DNA of 64,000 bases, taken from Malaya genurostris (lineage: Eukaryota; Arthropoda; Insecta; Diptera; Culicidae). Below, one piece after another: positions 45,343 through 56,100 of the stretch. The translations under genes were made by a program, and so were the position numbers. The notes below the pieces were generated by a model that ran no database searches, was not told the origin of the DNA, and worked only from the letters and a program-made list of their open reading frames with translations. Numbering within the stretch: position 1 is the stretch's first letter; each line of letters opens with the position of its first letter. The stretch is from contig NC_080572.1 of NCBI RefSeq assembly GCF_030247185.1, positions 185,532,866-185,596,865 of the forward strand, given 5' to 3'.

Positions 45343-46806
45343 CGACGACACGACCTGCCACTCGTCTATTAAAACTGTATCGCAAATTTAACTACCCCTC
45401 AGTAATTGGTAATGTCAAAACGAAATTCCTGGAAACAATTTTGAAACTGGCAACACATGTTGATAAATTATTTATTTTAAATAACAGTTACCATAACCTT
45501 GGTTACTGCTTAGTGAAGACTTGGAAAATGTAAACAAAACAAATGGCAAAACGCGTATTTCATAACTAAAAAATAAAAATCCTCCATTGGAAGATCTCTT
45601 TTGTGCAGTAAGTTGCAAGTACTAACGAGATGATACATTAAATGATGATACTTTAAAAGAAGTCTATTTGTAGGAAAAAGACATACAAAAAACAACTGAT
45701 CTAGAAATTATCAAATATACTGCCCTGCAAAAGCTCACTAGAGAATTAGTCACTATACATATCGTTCTCCTCCAGTATGAAATAAACGATGTCTTTAAAT
45801 TCCCGTTTATTCATTGTTTCGGAATACACTGTATAATGTTACAAGCTAACACTTTCAAACTCATAGGAATACCACCAGAAACACCAGATATAAGCCCCTT
45901 CGAACTTTTATGGGAGGAACTTGATCGAAACATGTTAAGCCCAGGTGGGTAATTCCACGCAAAACGGAACAACCTACTATTACGAAGTATTCCAGTCGGT
46001 CTAGAATTTATGGAATCATCGTCAAACCGAGACCTATTATTGATGAGAATCGAGTATGATTATTCGTTTTTTCTACAAACGCATTTATTCGACTCATTCA
46101 CTTTTACCGGAAAGCTGGGTTGGGGTGTGACTGTAGTTAGATTTGCTGCTGTTGTAGTATGGAACGAGCAGTCGCGACATTTGGACAGCACACGCTTCGT
46201 AACGACGCGGGAAAGCCGCATTGGGCATAGTTATTCTTGTGTCCAGCTTACGTAGAAGTACATTTGTTTTGGTGAAAAATTTTCTAGGAAATCATTTTCT
46301 GGAAGTTACTTCATTTTGGGATATGATTTCCTGAGGGTTAGTTTGTTCGGATAGATGATTTTTTGGTAGGAGATCTGTTCTGGACAATATTATATCTGGG
46401 ATTGAATTCTGGTAAATGATTTCCTAGGGAACAGCATACAGCCCTTGTTGGCTGTTCATGTCCAACTCTAAGAGCATTTCTAAAGACAGCGAACTGCAAA
46501 GAATAGAACTTGTGTTAGCGAAATGAAAAAATGAAGTATCAAAAACATTTCTATGTTCATAGCTCACAAATGATACAATGAGGACACGAAATTAGAATTA
46601 TTTGAACTGTTCCACAACTTCCTCAAATAGTTCGTTTATTTATCCTGGCTCCTTGGTTACTAGTTCGTAGCAACTTAACCAGTTTTGCTAGAGAAGATTA
46701 CTTTTATCGTTTTCAAGGAGCTGCTTTATTTTTGGTAACTGGCGGTAAATCGCTCACAGACACTTTTCATTTAAATTTTTCTTCGGAGTGTCTGGTCGTG
46801 TCGTCG
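45343..46806. mobile_element. 1.46-kb TIR element inserted in the DD37E transposase
   Basis: Perfect 13-bp ends CGACGACACGACC / GGTCGTGTCGTCG, extending imperfectly to about 22 bp, flanked by TATTGGC on both sides (45336-45342 and 46807-46813; 9 bases, CGTATTGGC, are shared if end bases are counted). It sits exactly where the transposase frame breaks. No transposase of its own is visible, so it is non-autonomous. A 7-bp, or with ambiguity 8- or 9-bp, duplication leaves hAT-, P- or Mutator-like movers possible. Confidence 0.75.
45866..45952 (+). pseudogene. Tc1-like transposase motif fragment
   Basis: The translation IPPETPDISPFELLWEELDR matches the Tc1 block around the third catalytic residue (PxxSPDLNPIENLWxELDR), with Phe-Glu for Ile-Glu. 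It is only 29 codons and ends in TAA. It lies inside the inserted 45343-46806 element, so that element captured or was itself hit by a Tc1 copy. Confidence 0.55.
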
Positions 46807-46813
46807 TATTGGC

Positions 46814-47043
46814 ATTGATTTGTTCTTCATGATTAGAGATACCACCTTCTGGTCCAGTTTCGGGTTAAAAGAACCGGATTTTCTGCCTCTTCCTGGTAGC
46901 TCATCCAAAGAATAGTGTTTCCCAAACTGATTAATGACATGATGAATTCCAAACCGCTTCGCCAATTTTCGCCTAGTAATACCCTTCTCACTGCGCCATG
47001 TGTCCGAAACCTTAATTTTCACTGCCTTCTCAATACGCGACAT
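46814..47043 (-). pseudogene. DD37E transposase, N-terminal part
   Basis: Begins MSRIEKAVKIKVSDTWRSEK at 47043 and continues ITRRKLAKRFGI (helix-turn-helix), VINQFGKHYSLDELPGRGRK and NKSMPI, where the foreign insertion starts. The open frame extends further upstream to 47163, but that part is the terminal region of the element, so I take the internal Met. It joins, across the insertion, to the catalytic part at 44584-45335. Confidence 0.75.
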
Positions 47044-47200
47044 TTTGAAAACGCAGAATTTCAACCGCACAAACAAGTAAACAAACAAAAGCTGACAGCC
47101 AAACGCACAGCATGCTGTGATCAGAGCAATAAAAACCATCACAAATACATGCGTACAACACAAATGTATGTAAATAGCTTATTTTCGATACACTCCTTAA

Positions 47201-48263
47201 GGTGAAATGTAGCGTCATAAAATGCGCGTAAAATTTTATCCGCTTCAGTTGAACGAACCGTCGCACAAAGCATACCAAGAAAAACGGACACATAGAAACA
47301 AGAACTTTTTTCAATGATTGAGCGCAGTGGGCTTACCTCTCGTTTTATTGGCTTGTAAAAAAGACTGGACGTAATGGATTTTTGAATCCTTCACACTTTG
47401 AATATATTCTAATTCAATCGTTATTGTTACACTAGAGCTATAAATCATGAGTAATTATGAATGACTAACATGAGGTTATATGTATATGTATTGACCAACT
47501 TGCTAACCATGTCTATGCCCGTTGTTTATCAATGTTATTCACATTGTTTGTATCACGATAATACTTGGTTTGTATTTCATTCAGTAGCTTGTCAATGATG
47601 AAGTTATAGTTTTGCTATAAAAATTGCTACAATCTAAAATAATACCTGTTATACGATATCACACAGCCAGGCTTTATTGCTTCAGCAACATCAATGCATT
47701 GAACTTAACAGAATTGGACATTATTAGCATTATAAATGACAGTTACTTAGAAAATAAACGTTTTCATACAATACCCATTTTATTGTATTCAACTCGTTTA
47801 TTTCAACACAAAACCCAATGCTGCAGAAATTCGCGTCATAATTTTATATGTAAATTTTGCTCACGATATAATGCCACCGTGCCCACCGTGCATTTCTCAC
47901 ACCACCTCAATACGAAACAGCTGCGCGCAAGCAATAAAAAAAAATGCGGAAAAGTTTATGTAAACTTTTTCAAATTTCGGTTGTTTTAGCTAAAATTTTA
48001 TAATTTGGAGTTGCATTTTCAAATTCTTTGTGAAATTCTGCTACAAACACTACTTTTCAGTTCTAAAATCATCCCCATGGAACGGAACAGTTACCGTTTA
48101 TACATTTCAATAACCAATTACGGCTCGGCAAAGCAAAATTTCAAAATTCTAAGAATACTTAGTTATGATAAATTTGATTTCTAAAACTTAAGTGTTTTTG
48201 GTTTTTCGAAAATCGGTCTAGTTTTTGAATAATTGATCAAAAACGCGATATTCGCATTCCACC
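47201..48263. mobile_element. TTAA-flanked non-autonomous element 1
   Basis: Ends GGTGAAATG (47201) and CATTCCACC (48263) are inverted repeats with one mismatch, flanked on both sides by TTAA (47197-47200 and 48264-48267). The TTAA target suggests piggyBac- or Kolobok-type mobilisation. A plus frame at 47624-47989 has no domain. It abuts the DD37E element on the left and a palindrome on the right. Confidence 0.6.
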
Positions 48264-48266
48264 TTA

Positions 48267-48462
48267 ATGCCCCGTTTACACTTCTGCTGGCTGCCAGCAT
48301 GCTGGTGTCAGTGTACTGCCCTCTTAGGAAAAAAACGTTCAACGGTGGTCCTTCGTTGGTCTAATACTTTGGATCATTGGACCACAGTTGAACGTTTTTT
48401 CCTACGAGGGCAGTACACTGACACCAGCATGCTGGCAGCCAGCAGAAGTGTAAACGGGGCAT
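48267..48462. mobile_element. 196-bp near-perfect palindrome (fold-back MITE)
   Basis: Arms of 85 and 84 bp, starting ATGCCCCGTTTACACTTCTG, differ by two substitutions and one indel, and enclose a 27-bp loop. It is relatively GC-rich for this window. RNA from either strand would make a long hairpin. The near identity of the arms indicates a recent origin or conversion between arms. Confidence 0.8.
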
Positions 48463-50324
48463 AAGGAAGGTAAAAATTAAAATTGTTCAACATTTTTGTT
48501 AAATGTTTTTCGATACGATTTGTTGAAGAACGTAAAATCAAAATGGTGCTTAACAAAATACTACCGTGCTGGAGAAATGGCGAGTTTTTCGAGTCTTATT
48601 AGCAAGTTTTTTTTTGAAAGAGTAGATAATTGTTTACTTCTATACTTGTAGTAATTCTGTGATGGTCATGCAGAATACTCTGACTGCAACTACAAGGTAA
48701 ACCCAGTTGAATAGCATTCGAATGCCAACTGTAAATGTTTAACACAACTGCACTAGACCACGAACCTTAGCCAAATTCAGAACTCACTCATAAGGTGAGT
48801 AAACAAACAGAGAGTAGGTGAAAGGCTTTGAAGTTTCCACAAGTGTAATCGAACTGAAACAAAAAGTTGTCCTAACGGAGCCGTGTGAGCAATTTAAAAT
48901 GGGACTACCAGACGCCAGCAGCGGTTGTAATTATGCCAAAAACTGTATAGCCTCATGGAAAATTTTATTTTCTGGTGATGGTGATGGCAGTGGAAGCATA
49001 TTCGCTGATGCATCGCCAAGGGAAAATGCAAATTCTGACCGCCAATGGATATCCTGTATCGATCGAAATTGGTAGCTAGTGCTGTTGGTAGTTAAATATT
49101 TTACTTGTGTAACATGCGGTTGCATTAAAGTAAGCAAGTCTATCTACACATCCTAGCTGGTTGGTGGAAAATTGCCCTCACCATTAGTTAAATTTGCTAA
49201 CAATTAATTCATGTCTAACAAGAAACAGTGTGGTGTGGAGGCAATACATTATTAATAATGAAAATGGCTTATGTGAAATAACCGAGCCCCATTCCCAAGG
49301 CCTCTTGCCACTTGCTAGTCTCTATGCCAACACATACACACGAACACACCGGGTCCGAGGTGAAATGTTTTGCATATCACCACTCAAGCGTGCGAATCTG
49401 GGAATATGTTCGATTGGTGGCTTGTTATTGTCTGGTTTGGGGTTGGTTGAGGGGTACGTTTCCATCTATCGATATAATTCACTACTTGCACGTGTGTGTA
49501 AACATGCTGAGTCAACATTTCCCGAAGTTTCCGCTTTTATATGCACCAATAGATTTTTTTTCTTATTAATTTTTCATCAGTTGGAAAGAGTTGAGTATGT
49601 TTCCTAATATCAATTTCTATATTTGGACATTCAAAAGGATCAATATAATCATATTTTTCATACTGCCCTCATGAAGGTGGTTTGTTACTGCAATCCTTTT
49701 CGGAATTTCCACTTCCCCTTTTTCGTAGGGGATTCTTACGCACGATAAGATATTCACAACCAATGCTACGATCTTGCTGACAGTATCAATTCATTCTAGT
49801 TGGATTTTGTATTGCGTCCTTTCCCCGTTTATTCTACAGAGATACTTCAAACCAGACTCCCGGACACCGTCGAATGTAAAGTCTCATAGGATGTTTGGAC
49901 GTATATTCAAAATCATACTGCAGGGGTATTTGGTTGTCGTACCCAGTAGCCAGTAGCGTGATTCACACATTTTTTAGACTATGCGGGAAATTTTGTGAGT
50001 GAAATAGAGCGTAACTTTTTCAATTATCAAGAGATTGAGAAATAGCAGTGTTTTTTCATTAATTAATTAAATGAATCATTTCGTTGAAGCCCAAATCACC
50101 AAATGGTGTAGAGCTTCCGTGCTGATGGTTTTCTCACCATTCCTCTTGAAAGCTTGAACTACCCGGTTGCAATCCTTTTCACTATACGGAGATCCATTCT
50201 GACCACTTGTTTTGTTCCTATCAACAGCTAAGGATTCGTTATTTCTATTCGATTTAAAACACGAGATACCGTAAATTGTGCCATTCACAGTTTCCTGTAA
50301 ATACACGGTGGGGAAAAAGGATAG
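48463..50324. other. Unassigned sequence
   Basis: Several frames of 60-137 codons (the largest plus 49194-49607) without any domain I can name. No repeat termini recognised; possibly single-copy intron. Confidence 0.4.
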
Positions 50325-50870
50325 AAAATCTGTTTAATCCACCAAGTGGTGTAATGATGCCTTTCTCATAACAATCATTATATCATATATAATACTGTGG
50401 TAATCTTCAAAAGAATTTTCTTTGACTCTTGTTTGACCTTCTACAATGACAACCGATTGAGGTGGTTTTGAGGCTGATTTAGTATTTTCCTACGTTATTT
50501 GATTTGTTTCTTTGCACATTTGACGTAGAGTTCCGGAACCGACAAGTTCAGGAATTTTGTATGAGACCAGAAGACCTTTTATTTCCCTGTAATTCCGGAA
50601 CCGGAAGTCGGATCCAAGTGAAATTCAGGAACTTTGTATGGGACCGGCATTTCATTTGAATCCAAATTTGTGAAAATCGGTTTAGCTCTGAGAAAATTTA
50701 TTGACATTATTTGTCACATACACACATAATACACACACAGACATTTTGTAATCTCGACGAAATGAGTCGAATGGAATATGATACTCGGCCTCCGGGTGTC
50801 CGTTCAAAAGTTGTTGTTTTTTCAGTGATTGAATAGCCTTTCTATATGAGAAAGGCAAAACGCGACTTTA
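50325..50870 (+). mobile_element. Modular repeat, short subfamily, complete copy
   Basis: Head TTTAATCCACCAAGTGGTGT with ATGCCTTTCTCATA, two modules (GGAACCGGAAGTCGGATCC), a CA tract at 50706-50740, AAATGAGTCGAATGGAATAT, a damaged GC island, and the tail TGATTGAATAGCCTTTCTAT followed by ATGAGAAAGGCAAAA. The head GCCTTTCTCAT and tail ATGAGAAAGGC form an 11-bp subterminal inverted repeat. Confidence 0.75.
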
Positions 50871-52249
50871 CTCATTAATTTCATAGAAATCTATGTAAAA
50901 AAGACCGGTGGGTAATGTCAGAGACATAACTGGATGCCATGAATACGAAAACAACTGACATGTTCATTAACACTTCCGAATATCAATTAGTTGGTCAATT
51001 GTATGAATTATGCAAGCATTCCCCTTTTTCACATTTTTCTCAAAAAACAAAAAAGGCTTCACTTGATCTCGATTACTGTGAATTTCACACAGCGAAAAGT
51101 GCACAAATCTAACCAAACTGTTCTAGATTGGCACTATATTGAGGATATTTACCTTCGATTTGCGAACGACAAATCCTAATAGTTCTTTAGAAAACTTTTA
51201 GAGCCATTAGAACGGCTGATTTTGTGTGATGCTCTCCACCGTTGTCCAATTTTCCTTGTTTTTTCACCAATGCAAACAACTGGCAGCTGTGACGTAATCG
51301 CTGTTGTCGGAAGCGAAACTAGCTTTGCAAACGAAACAAAATACCTCTACTCGCAATGGCGATAGAATCCAAACTGATCCAATTTTTGTTAAGAGGTTTC
51401 TTTTTACATGATTTCGTCTGTAGCTTTTTCACTAATGGGCGGTCCTAACGGCTATAAAAATAGCAGCATATAGAATTTAAATTTCGATTATTTCATTTCG
51501 GATTTGAATTTCATTGAAAGAAACTATCAGGATGCTGTACGGGATTCATTCCTGCCTTTTAGAAGGACCAAATTGTGGAACTCACTACGATATTAAACAC
51601 TGTTCCGAACATTTTTCTCGAACGATTTGTTGTTCAGCAGCAGATATTTTGTTCTCTTCTTGAGAACGCGTTCTGATTGGCTGGTGTTGAATGTTTTTGC
51701 TATACACGTTTAAGTTGAAAAATTTCGATTCTATTGGTAGTTAGATTATATAAATCCTTTCACAGAGCTATGAGCTTTCAAAATACGAGAAAGGCAAACC
51801 CGCCTTATGAATTATCCTCTTTGACACTCGTTTGTACCAAACATTTAAGAAAAGTTTAATTTTGAATTTTTCGAGATTATGTCACACAACTGAAAATTTT
51901 GTCATAAAATTGTGATCATATTTCCGATGGCATGTAGCAAAAATTATGTTGATTCGTTAGATACAACAAGAGATATTCACGATCAAAAACTTATCACTCT
52001 CTCAAAGGGTAAATTTTGAAAAGGCACCCCATAGTAAAGTAAGTCGTATTCACGACAAAATTTTAAAAGTGGATATTTCTTATGCAAAAATTATCGTAGA
52101 ATTGATTAATGATAATTAGTCGAAAACTTCACTTTTGCCCCAATTTCTCATTACTTGGCTTTACTTTGAAGACTGACTTTAAAACTCCGAAAAAAAACTG
52201 AATTCGAATTAGTACACACAATGGGAATGACAGTATTAGCCCATTCAAC
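50871..52249. other. Unassigned sequence with repeat patches
   Basis: 51885-52015 is a dispersed repeat also seen at 1490-1555 and 5058-5105 (ATGTTGATTCGTTAGATACA). A CRE-like TGACGTAA and a TATA-like CTATAAAAATAG occur near 51290 and 51452 but nothing downstream looks like an exon. No ORF of interest. Confidence 0.35.
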
Positions 52250-52764
52250 TCGTTTTAACCTAATTTATTTTATATTTGGTTCAACTTTGATCGCATTCCG
52301 AAAGTAGTAGGCTGATTGTCATTGAATCTATTTGTAATCTACTCTGTAGGATTTTCTACGTAATATCAATCAATTTTAATCAACCGCAATCAGCCTCCTT
52401 TCGGAATGCGGAAGAAAGTTTAACCAATGACACGATTTATGGGAAAAACAGGGGTAGCATGGGTTAAACGGTAAAAGCTAGTTTCACATTGTATGTACTT
52501 GGATCGCTGAAGTTTTCTACGTAATATGGATCAACATTTTTAAGATCGTATTGAATCTCCTTTTGGATTGTAATTCAAACTTCAACTGAATATTATAACA
52601 AGGGAAAATGGGGTAAAACGTTACGTTATCGATTTGTTAGAGTTTTTTACTTTAGAAACTCTTTATCCAGTCTTCTGCAAGTAATTCGGTTTTATGTTAC
52701 ATAGTTAAACTTGAATGCAATACAGTACAAAACTTAAAATATTTAAAAGTTGAAATTTCAGTCC
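52250..52764 (-). repeat. Composite repeat, inverted copy of 17756-18790 parts
   Basis: The reverse complement matches the 17.7-18.8 kb repeat (AACATAAAACCGAATTAC, GTAGAAAACTTCAGCGATCC, CTTTCTTCCGCATTCCGAAA). As there, a mariner relic lies at its edge. Confidence 0.55.
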
Positions 52765-53095
52765 GAAAGACAAAGAGCGTAGAAGTCAACCAAAAACAAA
52801 TTGAAGATCATTTAGGGGTTTAGCCAAAGTAGCAGAAACTTTACGTCTGCTTAGCGGTTCAAATTGAACTGCCGAGTTTAGCACTAAGCAGTTCAATCTG
52901 AACTGCTCTGCACTGATGAGTCAAAGACGAAACGTAAAAATAATGAAATTGAAGATGCCGAATTGCAAGAATTGTTGATCGTCTGCAAGTCATGGGAATG
53001 ATTCAGAAGGTGGCAAAATTGGTTCTTCATGAGCAAAATGATAGACAGCAGAAAAAGCTGGAAACGGTGAACGGATTTTTACTTTCTCGGTTTGG
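52765..53095 (+). pseudogene. Mariner transposase HTH relic with insertion
   Basis: Translations give VNQKQIEDHLGV, then after a foreign segment LQVMGMIQKVAKLVLHEQN and KLETVNGFLLSR, matching the second HTH and linker of mariner transposases (QTQKQLAEELxV, RLKxMGMIQKxGxWVPYEL). The foreign segment, about 52815-52945, is a small palindromic repeat with GGTTCAAATTGAACTGCCGA and AGCAGTTCAATCTGAACTGC. Confidence 0.6.
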
Positions 53096-53721
53096 GATTT
53101 TATTTGCCTTTTTTATAAATATTAAAAAAAGAATCGAATACGCTCAAACATTGGAAAATTTTTCCCGATAGGCCGAGTCTCCTATACAAATCAATTCAGC
53201 TCAACGAACTGAGTAAATGTCCGTGTGTGTGATGTTTACAAAGAGGTCGAGACCTCAGAGATGACGGGACCTATTTTGATTAAACTAGCTTTTTATCGTT
53301 AAAATCCATTCTTTTCTACCGGAGATATCGATATTTTTGTGTTAGAGACTTTTCCCCTTATTCCAGTAGTAGGATGATAAAGTAATGCTTCGGAGAAAAA
53401 TAAAACACGATTTTCAATACTGCATTATGCAATTGTTTCTTAGCTCATAAAAGAATATACACAGCACCGTTTTTTATGACGTTTCGTTTTAAGCACGGTT
53501 CGTACTTGGCAACATAATCGTTCGAACATGACATATGTATTAGAAAGATGGCAGTATTTTCAAAGCAATTTCATATTTATATTGATTTATACTGTTTGCA
53601 GCAATAATTGCTGGAAGAAAACAGCTATTTCACATCAATATACCATTAGAAAAAGTTCGTCGAGGTAAGCAAATTTGTGTGTGAAAAATAATTTTGGTAA
53701 TTTTTCTCGGAGATGGCTTAA

Positions 53722-54363
53722 AGCCATCGTCCAAGTACCATGCGCGCTGGTGGTTTTAGGAAATTTTGAGCAATTTTCCTAAACCAAAAACCATTTGCAG
53801 GACAAAAATGGCCACAAGATTTGGAGGATTTTCCGAGTCTTATCAAAAATAGCTCTGAAAAATGAGTGTTTGTGACCTTTCACAATTATTACTGAAGCGG
53901 ATTTTCTTCAATTCATTGAAAAATTGATCTTATTCTGTGAAAAACTTAGAAAACTTTACAAAACTAATATTATTCCGTTTATAAATTGAATTAGCATCGT
54001 TGCAAAACAATTTGTATATCATTTAGTACTTCCAAATCGTCAAAATACGACGACATCGGTTGTATGATATTCATTGATTCTCCATGAAAAGCATGAAAAG
54101 CTTTTCTAAAAATGTGTCGGAATGTAATCCTTGTAACCAGCATAAGGTTAATTTGAAAAAAAAATCATGTCATCGCATTATTTTTCCAAATAATTGTGAT
54201 AGAGAACAAAAACTCTCATTTTTCAGAGCTATGTTTGATAACACTAGGAAAATCTTCCGAAATTTTCAATGATCTGTATGTTTTTTGGTCTTGGCAAATT
54301 TTACAAATTTTTCATCGAAAATTTCCTAAAACCACCCGCGCGCATGGTACTTGGACGATGGCC
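53722..54363. mobile_element. TTAA-flanked non-autonomous element 2
   Basis: 642 bp with inverted ends of more than 40 bp (RGCCATCGTCCAAGTACCAT, then GGTGGTTTTAGGAAATTTT), flanked by TTAA at 53718-53721 and 54364-54367. Joining the flanks restores a normal GATGGC...GATTTC module of the host repeat, so boundaries are certain to a base or two. Its ends differ from those of the TTAA element at 47201. Internal frames are not coding. Confidence 0.8.
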
Positions 54364-56100
54364 TTAACTGATTTCTTAACTTAGAGTCATATGAACAGCT
54401 CATATGCTCCCATATAAGGTTTCTGAAGTTCATTTGGATCCGCCTTCTGGTTCCGGAACTACATGATGATATATGTAATGAAATTAAAATAATCTCACTC
54501 ATTTCGCTAGTAGATGGCAGAACCGATTTCGTCTATCTAACATTTAATTGAAAGGTCTTAAGGTGCCATAAAAACTACTTGATTTTTTAATCAGATCCGA
54601 CTTCCGATTCTGGAGATACAGGGTGATTAGTGTAAAAATTTTACATAAATTTATCGGGTTTATCGGCTTCACAGATTTTGAGAGTCGTAGATCAAATAAA
54701 CTTTTTTCAGTTTTACCGATATTCGGTTTTCGATCCCGGAAGGTACCAAACACTTTTTTATTTTGAACGCACTATGATTTCTATTATCTATAAGATGGCT
54801 ACACTGATTTTCAAAAATTTCGAATCTAAATGGTTTACAATCCATTAGGCAAATTTAACTGACTTCGGCTAAACCGATTTCCGATTTCCGTGTCCAAAAC
54901 TATCGGGAATAGAGAAGCTAAAAGAAGGTCAAAACGAAATTATTCAACAAAAATTAAAATAAACGTATGGTCCCATACAAAATTCATGAACATACGAACT
55001 ATGTTGGTTTATGCTGGTCTCTGAATACTGTTTCTGGAAGTACCATGAATAATGGCAACAACTTTAAAGAGATACTCACTTCTACATCTCGTGGAATGCT
55101 TACTCGATTGTCACACGTTTAGATTGAAAGGAATAATTTTAAGGTTTCAGACAGTTTCTATCTTCGATTCGTCTTGCAGTTTAAAAATTACAAGATAATG
55201 AATGATTGAAATTTCATATTGTCATTTAGAAAGTTGATTATTAAAATGATTAAAACATCGAAGAATATGCACGCAAAAAACACATGCGGATGATAAAAAA
55301 GGTATTACACTGGGGTCTCTTTGCACGCGGTTTTTGTATACGGTTGCTTTTTACGTGGCTTTTTTAAGCGGATTTCCGAAGTTACGCGGATTTCCAAAGT
55401 TAGGTGGTTTTTTATGCGGATTTCCAAAATTATGCGGTTTTTTTTGCGTGATTTTTTTTGCCTTTCTCATATAGAAAGGTTACCCAAGTAGCAATCCGCA
55501 ATTAGTTCTGATAAGACAAAGTCCAAACTATGTTGCAACAAGAGCACGAATATGTTTTTTATGTTACACTGGTTAAAACATGGTGACAGCAATGTTTCAT
55601 CATAACATAACTAGTTACGAAATAGTTATTTAGGTTTCCAATCATAGCATCTTTGTGTCATATTGAATTAAATATAATTTATAAGCTATCGTTACTTATT
55701 CCTAACATATCTTTAATCACAACAATGCTTCTAGCTACTAGTTGAAAATAAGTTTATTTGACTTCAACAGTAGCAACCCGTAACTAGTTTTGATACCACT
55801 TAACCCAACTGTGTTGCAACAAGAGCACGAACATGTTTTTTATGTTATACTGGTTAAAACAAGGTGACAGCAGCGTTTCTTTATAATGTAAACATTGAAC
55901 TACCTATCACTTGTAAGTTATCGTTACTTAATTCTAACATGTCTTTAATCACAGCTATGCTTTTAGCTACTAGTTGAAAAAAGGTTTATTTTCCTTTGCG
56001 GAACCATTATAAATACGTTAGCGTATATGTGAATCGTTTCTGTGAATTGATGTAGCAATAATTTAGATATTTTAAGATTATAACATACAATTTCTGCGTT

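Larger units (their letters stand above)
44460..47196 (-). mobile_element. DD37E Tc1/mariner element (ITmD37E-like), broken
   Basis: Terminal inverted repeats GGAGTGTATCGAAAATAAGC at 44460 and its complement ending at 47196, with T/A-rich flanks (TTA before, TTAA after) compatible with a TA target. Removing the insertion at 45343-46806 leaves about 1.27 kb, a usual size. The transposase lies on the minus strand in pieces. The catalytic spacing and motifs agree with the mosquito ITmD37E family, known to me from the literature. Confidence 0.8.

Noticed and set aside
51440..51540. TATA-like promoter near 51452
   Set aside because: No initiator, exon or ORF follows; such a motif is expected by chance in AT-rich DNA.
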